The position numbers were made by a program, and so were the translations under genes. The notes beneath the pieces were generated by a model that was not told where the DNA came from, searched no databases, and saw only the letters and a list, made by a program, of their open reading frames with translations. Of a stretch of 64,000 nt of DNA, positions 19,101 through 27,161 are shown piece after piece. The stretch is taken from contig NZ_JAFKCV010000006.1 of assembly GCF_017254865.1 (NCBI RefSeq), positions 62,001 to 126,000 of the forward strand, read 5' to 3'. The first letter of the stretch is position 1. Each line of letters opens with the position of its first letter. Source of the DNA: Bowmanella dokdonensis. GTDB taxonomy: Bacteria > Pseudomonadota > Gammaproteobacteria > Enterobacterales > Alteromonadaceae.

Positions 19101-20715
19101 CTCTGAGCAACGGAAGAAGGCCGAACGCCAGTTGATTGCGGCGAAGGAAGCGGCCGAGAAGGCCGCCAGGGCCAAGAGCGAATTCCTGGCCGTCATGAGC
19201 CACGAAATCCGTACGCCCATGAATGGGGTACTGGGTATGCTGGATCTGATGCAGGACAGCAAGATGCCGGAGGATCAGCAACGACGGGCCGCCATTGCCA
19301 AGCGCAGCGCCGAATCCCTGCTCAACCTGCTCAATGACATTCTGGATTTCTCCAAGGTGGATGCGGGCAAGCTGGAGCTGGATGAGATTGAATTCGATCT
19401 GTTCGAATTCCTGTCCAGCGTGGCGGAGAACAAAGCCTACCAGGCCAAGCACCAGGGACTGGATCTGGTGCTGGATCTCACCGGTGTGAGGCACCGTTTT
19501 CTCAGGGGCGATCCGGATCGGCTGCGTCAGATCCTGGTGAATCTGCTCGGCAATGCCCTGAAATTTACCAGGCAGGGACACATATGTATTCGCTGTCAGA
19601 CGCAAAAGCAGCAGGACGCTGTTCAGCTACTGGTGGACATTGAAGATACCGGTATCGGCATTCCCCTGGACAGGCAAACAGAGCTTTTTACCCCCTTCAC
19701 CCAGGTCGACGCCTCAACCACCCGACACTACGGCGGCACAGGGCTGGGCCTGGCCATCTGCAAAAAACTCTGCGAGATGATGCGAGGCAGTATCCAGGTG
19801 CAGAGTGAACCCGGACAGGGCAGTTGCTTCTCCTTTAACGTCAGCTTGCTGCCAGAGCACGGCAGACAGCCCTGTGACTGGCCACCACTACTGCCTGAAC
19901 AGCGGGTGCTGATTGCCGAGAGCCAGGCATTGCACAGAGAGGTTTTGCAGAGCCAGTTGCAAGACTGGGGGGCTGAGGTGGCAAGCACGGATACCCTGGC
20001 GCAGATCGGCTCCCTGCTCCTGAAGCAGGCTCCCCATAAGGTACTGGTGGAGACCCGGCTGCTGGACGACCCTGACAAGCTCAAGGAACTGGTGGACTGG
20101 GCCCGAGGTGAAGGCCGCGATATGGTTGGCTTAATCGATGTCAGTCAGTCCCATGCCGACGAGCTTGCGCGGGGTCTGACCGCCACGCTCAGCAAACCTG
20201 TCTCGCCGTTAGATCTGGCCCGGCTGTTCAGGACGGAACATCATTACCCCCCATTACCACCCGGCCCCCTGCAAGCCGGGGATGCCGCCCCCGGGTCCCA
20301 TGGCACCAGCACAGACAGGGTGCTGTTGGTAGAAGACAATATGATTAATCAGGAAGTGGCCAAATCCATGCTGTCACGGTTGGGCCTGAGTGTGGAGGTG
20401 GCCGAAAACGGCATCGAGGCATTGGAAAAGCTCAGGCAACAAAGTGGACAACCTCCCTTCCGGCTAGTCCTGATGGACTGCCAGATGCCCCAGATGGACG
20501 GCTACGAAGCTACCCGCCGGATCCGTCTGGGTCAGGCCGGGGACCAGCATCGGAACATTCCCATTCTGGCCATGACCGCCAATGCCATGCAGGGCGATGA
20601 GGAGGCTTGTCTGGCAGCCGGTATGAACCGCTATCTGAGTAAACCCATCAACCTGCAAAAACTGCAGGCCTGTGTGAGGGAGCTACTGCCTGAACTACCG
20701 CTCAACCTGCCCTGA
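16165..20715 (+). CDS. Multidomain hybrid sensor histidine kinase (CHASE-PAS4-GAF-HisKA-REC2)
   Basis: A 1516-residue hybrid kinase. Order: membrane helix at about 33-50; periplasmic CHASE-like domain about 75-240; second helix about 285-305; four PAS/PAC units between about 318 and 805; GAF about 820-980; HisKA with His1013 (VMSHEIRTPMNG); ATPase domain about 1120-1235 with a full N box; a degenerate receiver about 1246-1350 without a normal phospho-acceptor; and a complete receiver about 1386-1510 with Asp1438 (LMDCQMPQMDGYEATRR). The signal and target are unknown and no partner regulator is adjacent. ATG 16174 is an alternative start. The last 21 bases overlap the convergent creatininase-family gene. 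Confidence 0.9.
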   Translation: MENMAQPNRPDSAAGTRGGAFLRRLKRLSPYALLTLVMLLIALLLGGYADHLNNQRALQTSRTNVSDQLGMLRARLEGVLNSNLQIIQGLIAVIRTEPDMDQARFTAIAEHLFGETSQLRNIGAAPDMVIRMIYPLQGNEKALGLDFLQRPEQRENALLARDTGQMTLAGPIELVQGGQGFVSRIPVYLPDEQDKNFWGLISAVIDVERLYQAAGFLNPQLELNIALRRVNDSGQAEVFFGDPALFDNQPVMQSIQLPAVEWQIAAIPRQGWPPVADNAPLFRTIVVALAALFLAPVLMLVSTARKRRDNERRLKGLFHLSPVGIALNDFETGRFLDANEALLRVTGFSKQELKELDYWRLTPRSYQKQEQQQLEKLHETGQYGPYEKEYIRKDGSRFPVLLNGMLIHDSQERPLIWSIIEDISERKQTEKTLQEQRQQLELVLESTAVGIWDWNIPSGEIRFNERWADIVGYRLDELQPISINTWLSLVHPDDLVESDAQMEKHWRGEADYYICESRMKHKDGHWVWILDTGKVVEWTDDGKPKRMVGTHLDISVQKLGRLELEKSQRELQNFFDLSSNLLCIANTRGYFERINKAFIRVLGFSEAEMLTLPFVEFVHPDDVQDTLNEMRQLNAGKTTDSFTNRYRCRDGSYVFLRWNTTPDQRTGKLYASAVDVSEQIRQEQELTRQRELLENMSHQGRIGAWEADLNENNVIWSRTTREIHEVPESFEPDLENSIAFYKEGSSRERMQSALNRAIEKGTPWDMELQLHTFRGREIWVHATGQAELREGKCVRLFGSFQDIDVRKRAELADQSIARHNQVLARLTVHPAILQGEMNSAKHTLVEQLSLALQVERTSLWLFSPDRAVLYCIAMYQRSTGRFSQGQELKRSDYPKYFAALYLDSHITAHDARQDPRTEEFTDAYLKPNNICSMLDTVITSGDSIIGVLCAEHTGEIRQWGKAEETLIGSLATLAGNVYASEQRKKAERQLIAAKEAAEKAARAKSEFLAVMSHEIRTPMNGVLGMLDLMQDSKMPEDQQRRAAIAKRSAESLLNLLNDILDFSKVDAGKLELDEIEFDLFEFLSSVAENKAYQAKHQGLDLVLDLTGVRHRFLRGDPDRLRQILVNLLGNALKFTRQGHICIRCQTQKQQDAVQLLVDIEDTGIGIPLDRQTELFTPFTQVDASTTRHYGGTGLGLAICKKLCEMMRGSIQVQSEPGQGSCFSFNVSLLPEHGRQPCDWPPLLPEQRVLIAESQALHREVLQSQLQDWGAEVASTDTLAQIGSLLLKQAPHKVLVETRLLDDPDKLKELVDWARGEGRDMVGLIDVSQSHADELARGLTATLSKPVSPLDLARLFRTEHHYPPLPPGPLQAGDAAPGSHGTSTDRVLLVEDNMINQEVAKSMLSRLGLSVEVAENGIEALEKLRQQSGQPPFRLVLMDCQMPQMDGYEATRRIRLGQAGDQHRNIPILAMTANAMQGDEEACLAAGMNRYLSKPINLQKLQACVRELLPELPLNLP

Positions 20716-21447
20716 ATCAAAACTGGCGTACTCCCTGACCAGGGACTCTGCGGCGCGGGCGATGATTTTTTCTCCGGCTTCCACGCTGGCCTGGGCAGGA
20801 TCCGAGCCGATGCGCCCGTCTGCGAAGCGCTCCCGGTAGGCATGGGCGTGGCTGATTCTGCCGGTGGGCGCAATTCTCGGCGACATGCTGACCTGCTTCT
20901 GGGCCTGGGGATAAGCCGCATAGGTGACCGCCACTTCAGACGCCGTGGCATGCATGCCGTCCCCCTGGGGATAAATTTCCCGGCACAGCTCTGCCACCCC
21001 AGGTAATTGCCACCAGTTCTGCAGTTTAAGTTCCAGGGGGGCGGGGGGCTCGGCGGAAAAGCTTATTCCGGCATAGATCTCGGCAAACGCCGCCTGGATG
21101 GTCGCCACATTGCCGCCATGGCCATTGAGAAAATAGAGTCGCTCGAACCCATGACGCCGGAGCGAAGCCACCCAGTCCACCAGCGACTGGATCATGGTGG
21201 AGGGTCTCAGTGTAATGGTCCCGGCAAAACCCAGATGATGCTGGGCACAGCCCACCGAAAAGGTCGGTCCAATCAGCATGGGCGTGAGGCTTTCTGCCTC
21301 ACCGGCAATGATTTCAGGACACAGGGCATCAGTTCCCAACAGACCGTTGGGTCCATGCTGCTCAATGGAACCTATGGGGATCAAGATACTTTTTGACTGT
21401 GTGAGGTAACTGTCGATTTCCATCCAACTGGCGGTAACAAGTTTCAT
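20695..21447 (-). CDS. Creatininase family protein
   Basis: A 250-residue metal-dependent amidohydrolase of the creatininase family. The metal ligands are visible: Glu in PIGSIEQHGP near residue 29, the His of EQHGP, Asp in LLGTDAL near 39, His in CAQHHLGF near 69 and Glu/His in HATASEVAVTY near 165. NGHGGN near 108 is a hallmark. Relatives include creatininase, MftE-type peptidases and FAPy deformylases, so the substrate cannot be named. It overlaps the convergent hybrid kinase by 21 bases. Confidence 0.85.
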   Translation of the reverse strand: MKLVTASWMEIDSYLTQSKSILIPIGSIEQHGPNGLLGTDALCPEIIAGEAESLTPMLIGPTFSVGCAQHHLGFAGTITLRPSTMIQSLVDWVASLRRHGFERLYFLNGHGGNVATIQAAFAEIYAGISFSAEPPAPLELKLQNWWQLPGVAELCREIYPQGDGMHATASEVAVTYAAYPQAQKQVSMSPRIAPTGRISHAHAYRERFADGRIGSDPAQASVEAGEKIIARAAESLVREYASFDSGQVER

Positions 21448-21543
21448 TCTGTCGGCTCTCCCGGATTGCAGACGCTTCGTATGTAAATTTTTTCAGATTC
21501 CACTATAATTCGCGCCCTTTTGTAAAAACAGAGTGGTCCTGTC

Positions 21544-22107
21544 GTGGCAGAGAAAAAATTCATCACCTCCCAGGCGTTGCTGCAGGATGCATTTCGTCTT
21601 GCCTCTATCGTTTTTGAAGACGGGTTTCGCCCCGACTACATAGTGGGTATCTGGCGTGGCGGCGCTCCCATAGGCATTGCGGTACAGGAATTTTTTGAGT
21701 TTAAGGAAGTCAGGACAGACCATATTGCCGTGCGCACTTCTTCCTACTATGGCATTGGCAAGCAGTCCAAGGAGATAAAGGTCCACGGTCTGCATTACCT
21801 GATTGAGAATGCCAATGCCGACGATAAGCTGTTGATTGTCGACGATGTCTTTGACTCGGGACGCAGTATCGAGGCCCTGCTGCTACAGATTCGCAAGCTG
21901 TCCAGACTCAATACCCCCGGGGATATCCGTATCGCCTGCCCCTGGTACAAACCGGCCAACAGCAAGGTTGATATCGTGCCTGACTATTTTGTCAACCAGA
22001 GTGACGAGTGGCTGGTGTTTCCCCACGAACTGTCCGGTCTGACTCCCCAGGAACTGGCCGAAGGCAAGACCGAGCTGGCTGAAATTATGGACATTCTGGT
22101 CAGATAG
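21544..22107 (+). CDS. Phosphoribosyltransferase, hypoxanthine/xanthine type
   Basis: A 187-residue type I phosphoribosyltransferase. The PRPP-binding motif LLIVDDVFDSGRS is at about residue 97, and YIVGIWRGGAPIGI near 30 forms the pyrophosphate loop. Length and layout fit purine salvage enzymes (Gpt/Hpt-like), though the purine preference cannot be read from sequence. The start is GTG 21544. It is alone on its strand, between creatininase-family and GGCT-like genes. Confidence 0.82.
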   Translation: MAEKKFITSQALLQDAFRLASIVFEDGFRPDYIVGIWRGGAPIGIAVQEFFEFKEVRTDHIAVRTSSYYGIGKQSKEIKVHGLHYLIENANADDKLLIVDDVFDSGRSIEALLLQIRKLSRLNTPGDIRIACPWYKPANSKVDIVPDYFVNQSDEWLVFPHELSGLTPQELAEGKTELAEIMDILVR

Positions 22108-22152
22108 CCTGCCGGCTACCGTAAAACAGGCTGTTCAGCCAGGAAAAGCCGG

Positions 22153-22662
22153 TTAAGGCTGTGGCAAACGGCGATGCAGCTGCATTTCCTTTTCGGCGCG
22201 GAGCATATCGGGATCGGCAACGGCCTTCACCGCGGCAATGAAATCGATCTGTCGTTGCGGCAGATTATTTTCCATTGCCCCGCTAAGGACATGCTGCACA
22301 TACCAGGCGAAGGGCAGCAGGTTGTCATCGGTACGGCTGGCAATAAAGCTCTGTACCTCCAGACGCTGATGCTTTTTATACACGGCCAGGGTGCGTCGCT
22401 GGTAGCCGTCCCCTTCAATTTCATCCAGTTTAGCCAGGCCATCTTCCGGCAGTTCATAGATAACCCCCCAGATCACATCCCGTTCATTGCCGGTTCTTCT
22501 GGCGTTGGCCTTGGCCGACCCGTCCTGGCCCACCTTATTGAAAATCAGTTCGTAGCCTATCAACTCGGCCGTGCCAATTTTAAGCGCCTGGGGAAGTCGA
22601 CTGCGCAGTCGCGCCGATGACATATTGGATCCATAGGCAAAATAAAGCCTGTCACTGTGCAT
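22153..22662 (-). CDS. Gamma-glutamylcyclotransferase-like protein
   Basis: A 169-residue member of the GGCT-like/AIG2-like superfamily. The substrate loop YGSNM lies near residue 10 and the catalytic Glu is probably in KLDEIEGDGYQR near residue 80. Such enzymes release 5-oxoproline from gamma-glutamyl compounds; the exact substrate is inferred. ATG 22662 has a strong AGGAGG ribosome binding site. Confidence 0.87.
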   Translation of the reverse strand: MHSDRLYFAYGSNMSSARLRSRLPQALKIGTAELIGYELIFNKVGQDGSAKANARRTGNERDVIWGVIYELPEDGLAKLDEIEGDGYQRRTLAVYKKHQRLEVQSFIASRTDDNLLPFAWYVQHVLSGAMENNLPQRQIDFIAAVKAVADPDMLRAEKEMQLHRRLPQP

Positions 22663-22825
22663 GTGGCCTCCTGTTCAACCTGTGACTATAGCTAAAGATC
22701 CTGTCCCTCGCCTGTCCATGGGGAACGCTGCCAGCCAAGCTTCACCCGCAACGGTCCGGAAGCCTGAGGCATATTTATCCGCCCATGTCGATGGAAGCGC
22801 CCCTTAGACGACTAATAATGCAGTG

Positions 22826-22878
22826 CAATAAATGGATTTCATTTATTGTCTTGACCTGAATGAAGCTTGAGGTTTTAT
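22826..22878 (+). promoter_or_regulatory. Candidate promoter and operator for the ABC exporter operon
   Basis: CAATAAATG at 22826-22834 and CATTTATTG at 22840-22848 form a perfect 9-bp inverted repeat, as for a dimeric regulator. Three bases downstream is a plausible sigma-70 promoter: TTGACC at 22851-22856, 16-base spacer, TTTTAT at 22873-22878. The transporter genes follow. No regulator gene is adjacent. The rest of the interval from 22663 shows nothing I recognise. Confidence 0.4.
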
Positions 22879-23010
22879 CCTCCCGACTCGTTTCATAGTA
22901 ATGGCAATGGAGAGAAAAATATGAACAATGGCCAGTATCTTAAGTCCGATCCGTCGTTGGATCGGCCCTTCAATCACGGGCAGTGGCCCACCAGCGCTCA
23001 GGGAGGGCAT

Positions 23011-23937
23011 ATGCAGCCAGTTATCAGTGTCAGGCATTTGGACAAGGCTTACACCTCGGGCCACCAGGCTCTCAAAGATATCAATCTGGAGATCCGTCGT
23101 GGCGAGATCTTCGCCCTGCTTGGCCCAAACGGCGCCGGCAAGACCACCCTGATCAGCATTATCTGCGGCATTGTCAGCCCCACTGGCGGCGAAGTGATGG
23201 TCGACGGACATAATATTCTCAGCGACTATCGCGCCGCCCGGGCGCAGATAGGACTGGTGCCACAAGAGCTGTTTACCAACACCTTTGAAAGTGTGTGGGC
23301 CACGGTCGCATTCAGCCGGGGTTTGTTCGGCAAGCCCAAGAATCCGGCTTATCTGGAACAGGTATTGCGTAGCCTGTCCCTGTGGGACAAGAAAGACGCC
23401 AAGATCATGGCCCTGTCCGGCGGCATGAAACGCCGGGTGCTCATCGCCAAGGCCCTTGCCCACGAGCCCAATATCCTGTTTCTGGACGAACCTACTGCCG
23501 GAGTGGATGTGGATCTTCGCCGCGATATGTGGGAGCTGGTACGTCGACTCAGGGAGCAGGGCGTAACCATTATCCTTACCACCCACTATATCGAAGAAGC
23601 CGAAGAGATGGCTGACCGGGTCGGCGTGATCAGCAAGGGGGAACTGATCCTGGTGGAGGACAAAGCGACCCTGATGAACAAGCTTGGCAAGAAGCAGCTC
23701 AAGCTGCAGTTGCAGACTCCCCTGTCCGAATTGCCCGGCGGCTTGACCGCATTCCAACTGGAGCTTTGCGACAACGGCCACCAACTGGTTTACACCTATG
23801 ACACCCACGCCGAGCAGACCGGCATTGCCGAGCTGCTCAGAGCCCTGAGCGGGCATCAGATAGACTTCAAGGACCTGCAGTCTTCGCAAAGCTCCCTGGA
23901 GGAAATATTCGTCAACCTGGTGAGGGAAAAAGCATGA
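23011..23937 (+). CDS. ABC transporter ATP-binding protein, YadG type
   Basis: The ATPase of an ABC-2 exporter. Walker A is [12 protein letters not shown] (near residue 38), the signature is [15 protein letters not shown] (near 140), Walker B is [12 protein letters not shown] (near 160) and the H-loop is in [11 protein letters not shown]. The C-terminal extension (about 225-308) is as in YadG. ATG 23011 with GGGAGGG just before it matches the family N-terminus; ATG 22921 (GGAGAG) would add 30 unconserved residues. The permease starts within its stop codon. The substrate is unknown. Confidence 0.92.
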   Translation: MQPVISVRHLDKAYTSGHQALKDINLEIRRGEIFALLGPNGAGKTTLISIICGIVSPTGGEVMVDGHNILSDYRAARAQIGLVPQELFTNTFESVWATVAFSRGLFGKPKNPAYLEQVLRSLSLWDKKDAKIMALSGGMKRRVLIAKALAHEPNILFLDEPTAGVDVDLRRDMWELVRRLREQGVTIILTTHYIEEAEEMADRVGVISKGELILVEDKATLMNKLGKKQLKLQLQTPLSELPGGLTAFQLELCDNGHQLVYTYDTHAEQTGIAELLRALSGHQIDFKDLQSSQSSLEEIFVNLVREKA

Positions 23938-24701
23938 CCATCAACCTCTACGCCATTCGCGCCATCTACCAGTTCGAAATGGCCCGCACCTGGCGCACCC
24001 TGCTGCAGAGCATCGCCTCGCCGGTTATTTCCACCTCCCTGTACTTCGTGGTATTCGGCTCGGCCATCGGTTCGCGCATGGTGGAAATCGACGGCATCAG
24101 TTACGGCGCTTTTATCGTTCCCGGCCTGATAATGCTGTCCCTGCTGACCGAAAGCATTTCCAATGCCTCCTTCGGTATCCATATGCCTAAGTTTACCGGC
24201 ACTATCTATGAGGTGTTGTCGGCGCCGGTGTCGCCCCTGGAGATCGTCACCGGCTTTGTCGGCGCGGCAGCCAGTAAATCGATTATCCTGGGCATTCTGA
24301 TCCTGGCCACCGCCAGATTGTTTGTGCCCTTTGAGATCGTCCATCCCCTGTGGATGCTGGCGTTTCTGGTCCTGACCGCCCTGACGTTCAGCTTGTTTGG
24401 TTTTATTATCGGCGTCTGGGCCGACGGTTTCGATAAGCTGCAAATCATTCCGGCCATGATCATTACACCACTGACCTTTCTGGGCGGCAGCTTCTATTCC
24501 ATCAATATGCTGCCGCCCCTGTGGCAACAAATCACCCTGTTCAATCCGGTTGTCTACCTGATCAGCGGTTTTCGCTGGGCTTTCTACGGGGTGTCTGATG
24601 TGAGTGTCGGCATCAGTCTGGCAATGACACTGGCGTTCCTGCTGGTCTGCCTGCTCGGTGTGTGGTGGATATTCAAGACGGGTTACCGGCTGAAAAGCTG
24701 A
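23934..24701 (+). CDS. ABC-2 type exporter permease, YadH type
   Basis: A 255-residue ABC-2 permease with six membrane segments, starting [20 protein letters not shown] after a short cytosolic N-terminus. The motif [14 protein letters not shown] near residue 182 is typical of YadH and related exporters. Its ATG overlaps the ATPase stop (ATGA at 23934-23937), so the pair is coupled and forms one transporter. The cargo is not predictable. Confidence 0.92.
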   Translation: MTINLYAIRAIYQFEMARTWRTLLQSIASPVISTSLYFVVFGSAIGSRMVEIDGISYGAFIVPGLIMLSLLTESISNASFGIHMPKFTGTIYEVLSAPVSPLEIVTGFVGAAASKSIILGILILATARLFVPFEIVHPLWMLAFLVLTALTFSLFGFIIGVWADGFDKLQIIPAMIITPLTFLGGSFYSINMLPPLWQQITLFNPVVYLISGFRWAFYGVSDVSVGISLAMTLAFLLVCLLGVWWIFKTGYRLKS

Positions 24702-24803
24702 ACCTCCCATAGCCGGCCCTTGGCACCAGGCCGGCAGCCTCGTCTGTTCACGCCAGGCAAAATGCGCTAGCTTGGTCCGCTTCAGCCAGATTGAGAAGCG
24801 AAG

Positions 24804-26537
24804 ATGAGAATACCCCCGATTATAGGTATTGCCCTTTTTGGCATACTGTTAAGTTTACCGGCCGGAGCCAAGCAGGCCGGCGAACAGTTCCGGCAATTGC
24901 TGGCCACCCACTGGCAACAGGCCCGGCAGGAACAGATTTTCTTTCGCAAGGATCCTGATACGTTTCGCCTGAACGGGCAGTTACCCGATGTCTCCCCTGC
25001 CGGTCGGGAAAGGCGCGCCGCCTTCAATCAAAAAATACTGGATCAGTTGGCAAAGATAGAGATCAATCAACTCAGTCCGGCCGACCAGTTAAGTTACCGC
25101 CTGTTCAGGTATGAGCGCCTGACTGAGGCGGCCAGCCACCAGCAGTTCGATCATCTGTTTCCCATGCACTATTACAGCGGCTATCACAGTTACTTTGCCG
25201 CCGCCCCGGAGAATATGTCGTTTTTGACCAGGAGGGACTACGAGAACTATCTGGTCAGCCTGGCGGATTTCCCCCGATACAACCAGCAGCATATCAGCAA
25301 CCTCAGGGCAGCCATCGAAAAAGGCTATACCCACTACTGCCAAAGCTTTGCCGGTTATGAAAAGTCCATCAGTCAACATCTGGTCAGGAATGTGCAGGAC
25401 TCGGCCTTGTATGCGCCATTTGCGCAGATGCCGGAGCGCCTGAGCCAGGCGGATAAGGACAGATTCCGGACAGAAGGCCAACGGCTGATAAAAGAAAAGG
25501 TCATCCCTGAATACCAGATGTTGTATGACTTCTTTACCAGGGAATACATGCCGAATTGCCGCACAGTGGTAGGCATTACTCAGCTTGAAGACGGCAAGGC
25601 GTATTATCAGTACCTGATCCGTTTTTACACCACCACCGATCTGAATGCACAGCAGATACATCAAATGGGTCTGGAGGAGGTTCAGCGGATTCGTCAGCAG
25701 ATGGAGCAAATTATCCGTCAGGTGGGTTTTGACGGCAGCTTCAGAGAGTTTATCCAGTTCCTGCGCACGGACAAGCAGTTCTATGCGCAATCCGAACAGC
25801 AGTTACTGGAGCGGGCCAGCTATATCACCCGTAAAATGGCCGGTCAGTTACCCAAGTGGTTCAGAACCCTGCCTCGTACACCTTTTGATGTGAAGGCCAG
25901 TGCCAACGGCGGATCCTATTATGTGGCCTCCGGCGGCAGCGGCACCACCTCCGGCACCTATTTTCTCGGTACCAGTGACTTACAGGCGGCCCCCTTGTAC
26001 AACCTCGAAGCCCTGACCTTTCATGAGGCAGAACCCGGGCATCACCTGCAATCCGCCCTGGCGGCTGAAATGGACATGCCTGAATTCAGAAAGACGCTGT
26101 ATCACTCTGCCTACGGCGAAGGATGGGGCCTGTATGCAGAAAGCCTGGGCAAGGAAATGGGCTTTTACCAGGATCCCTACAGTGACTTCGGCCGGTTGAC
26201 TTATGAAGCCTGGCGAGCCTGTCGTCTGGTGGTGGATACCGGAATGCACGCCCTGGGCTGGTCGCGCCAGCAGGCCATTGACTACCTGGCAGCCAATACC
26301 GCCCTGACGTTACCCGAGGTAACGGCTCAGATAGACCGCTATATCACCTGGCCCGCCCAGGCCCTGTCATACAAGATAGGTGAAATGAAGATCCTGGCGC
26401 TGAGAAAGCTCGCCGAGCAGCGCCTGGGTGAAAAATTCGATATTCGCGCATTCCACGAGCAGATACTGAAGACCGGCAGCCTGCCCCTGGATTTACTCGG
26501 GGAACTGACCCTCGAGTGGATCGAGGGCCAGCGCTGA
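24804..26537 (+). CDS. DUF885 family secreted metallohydrolase
   Basis: A 577-residue protein with a signal peptide (about 1-22, ending PAGA) and a DUF885 domain over most of the rest. The zinc-peptidase-like motif HEAEPGHHLQ is near residue 410, followed by YGEGWGLYAESL near 440, which holds the third ligand and is diagnostic. Family members are thought to be periplasmic metallocarboxypeptidases or aminopeptidases; activity is inferred. It is monocistronic; a TACCAATCGGATT repeat lies just after its stop. Confidence 0.87.
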   Translation: MRIPPIIGIALFGILLSLPAGAKQAGEQFRQLLATHWQQARQEQIFFRKDPDTFRLNGQLPDVSPAGRERRAAFNQKILDQLAKIEINQLSPADQLSYRLFRYERLTEAASHQQFDHLFPMHYYSGYHSYFAAAPENMSFLTRRDYENYLVSLADFPRYNQQHISNLRAAIEKGYTHYCQSFAGYEKSISQHLVRNVQDSALYAPFAQMPERLSQADKDRFRTEGQRLIKEKVIPEYQMLYDFFTREYMPNCRTVVGITQLEDGKAYYQYLIRFYTTTDLNAQQIHQMGLEEVQRIRQQMEQIIRQVGFDGSFREFIQFLRTDKQFYAQSEQQLLERASYITRKMAGQLPKWFRTLPRTPFDVKASANGGSYYVASGGSGTTSGTYFLGTSDLQAAPLYNLEALTFHEAEPGHHLQSALAAEMDMPEFRKTLYHSAYGEGWGLYAESLGKEMGFYQDPYSDFGRLTYEAWRACRLVVDTGMHALGWSRQQAIDYLAANTALTLPEVTAQIDRYITWPAQALSYKIGEMKILALRKLAEQRLGEKFDIRAFHEQILKTGSLPLDLLGELTLEWIEGQR

Positions 26538-26544
26538 GCGTATT

Positions 26545-26558
26545 ATACCAATCGGATT
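26545..26558. repeat. TACCAATCGGATT-type short repeat, single arm
   Basis: ATACCAATCGGATT matches the right arm (in reverse) of the palindrome at 28748-28787. I know this short motif from Alteromonadales and Shewanella genomes. Here only one arm is present, and it overlaps the stop codon of the gene at 26557. Confidence 0.55.
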
Positions 26559-27069
26559 ACTGCCGGTTAAGGCAGGGACGCCTGGCATAGGGCTTGGAGG
26601 TCAGACTCTGTTCTGGCGCTTCAAGGTGATAATACAGGGATTGGATCGCCCAACCGTTTTCCCCCCGGTACCACTGGATGCTGTTGATGCCGGTAAAATC
26701 GGGCTCCGGTTGCAAGGGATCGGTACGGGATTCCACAATACTGACCACGGCGGCAAATCGGTCAAACACTTCGGCCTGCCGACTCACTTCGCATTCGTAG
26801 AACCCATATTGTTTTTCCCTGTCCTGGCTGTGAATAAAGTCACTGGCACTGGTTTGACTGAACAACGGCTGACCATCCCGGTAGCGGCCGCCCATTACCT
26901 GCGCCTTTTCGCCAAACAGGCTGCGCAGGGTACTGATATCTGGTTTCTTGCCCGGCTGATTGGGCAGACTGTTCCACAAGGCATCATTGGCCCTGTCAAG
27001 TGTCTGTTGGTCGGCTGCCGCCGACAGACTCAGCATTCCCAACAGCATCAGGCGGAGACTTAGTGGCAT
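26557..27069 (-). CDS. Secreted hypothetical protein, 170 residues
   Basis: I do not recognise a precise family. ATG 27069 follows AGGGAAAATC and opens a clear signal peptide (PLSLRLMLLGMLSLSAAA). The mature part is about 150 residues with WYRGENGWAIQSLYYH near the C-terminus, resembling NTF2/SnoaL-like folds. Two Cys in the mature chain could form a disulfide. A longer reading from 27114 lacks a ribosome binding site. The stop overlaps the short repeat. Confidence 0.65.
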   Translation of the reverse strand: MPLSLRLMLLGMLSLSAAADQQTLDRANDALWNSLPNQPGKKPDISTLRSLFGEKAQVMGGRYRDGQPLFSQTSASDFIHSQDREKQYGFYECEVSRQAEVFDRFAAVVSIVESRTDPLQPEPDFTGINSIQWYRGENGWAIQSLYYHLEAPEQSLTSKPYARRPCLNRQ

Positions 27070-27161
27070 GATTTTCCCTGGCTTTAGTGAAAGCTGCAGC
27101 CTAGTCAAATTCAAAGGGGGTCACCAGAAGTTTCAGACCAGCTTACCGCATTTTGCGACTG

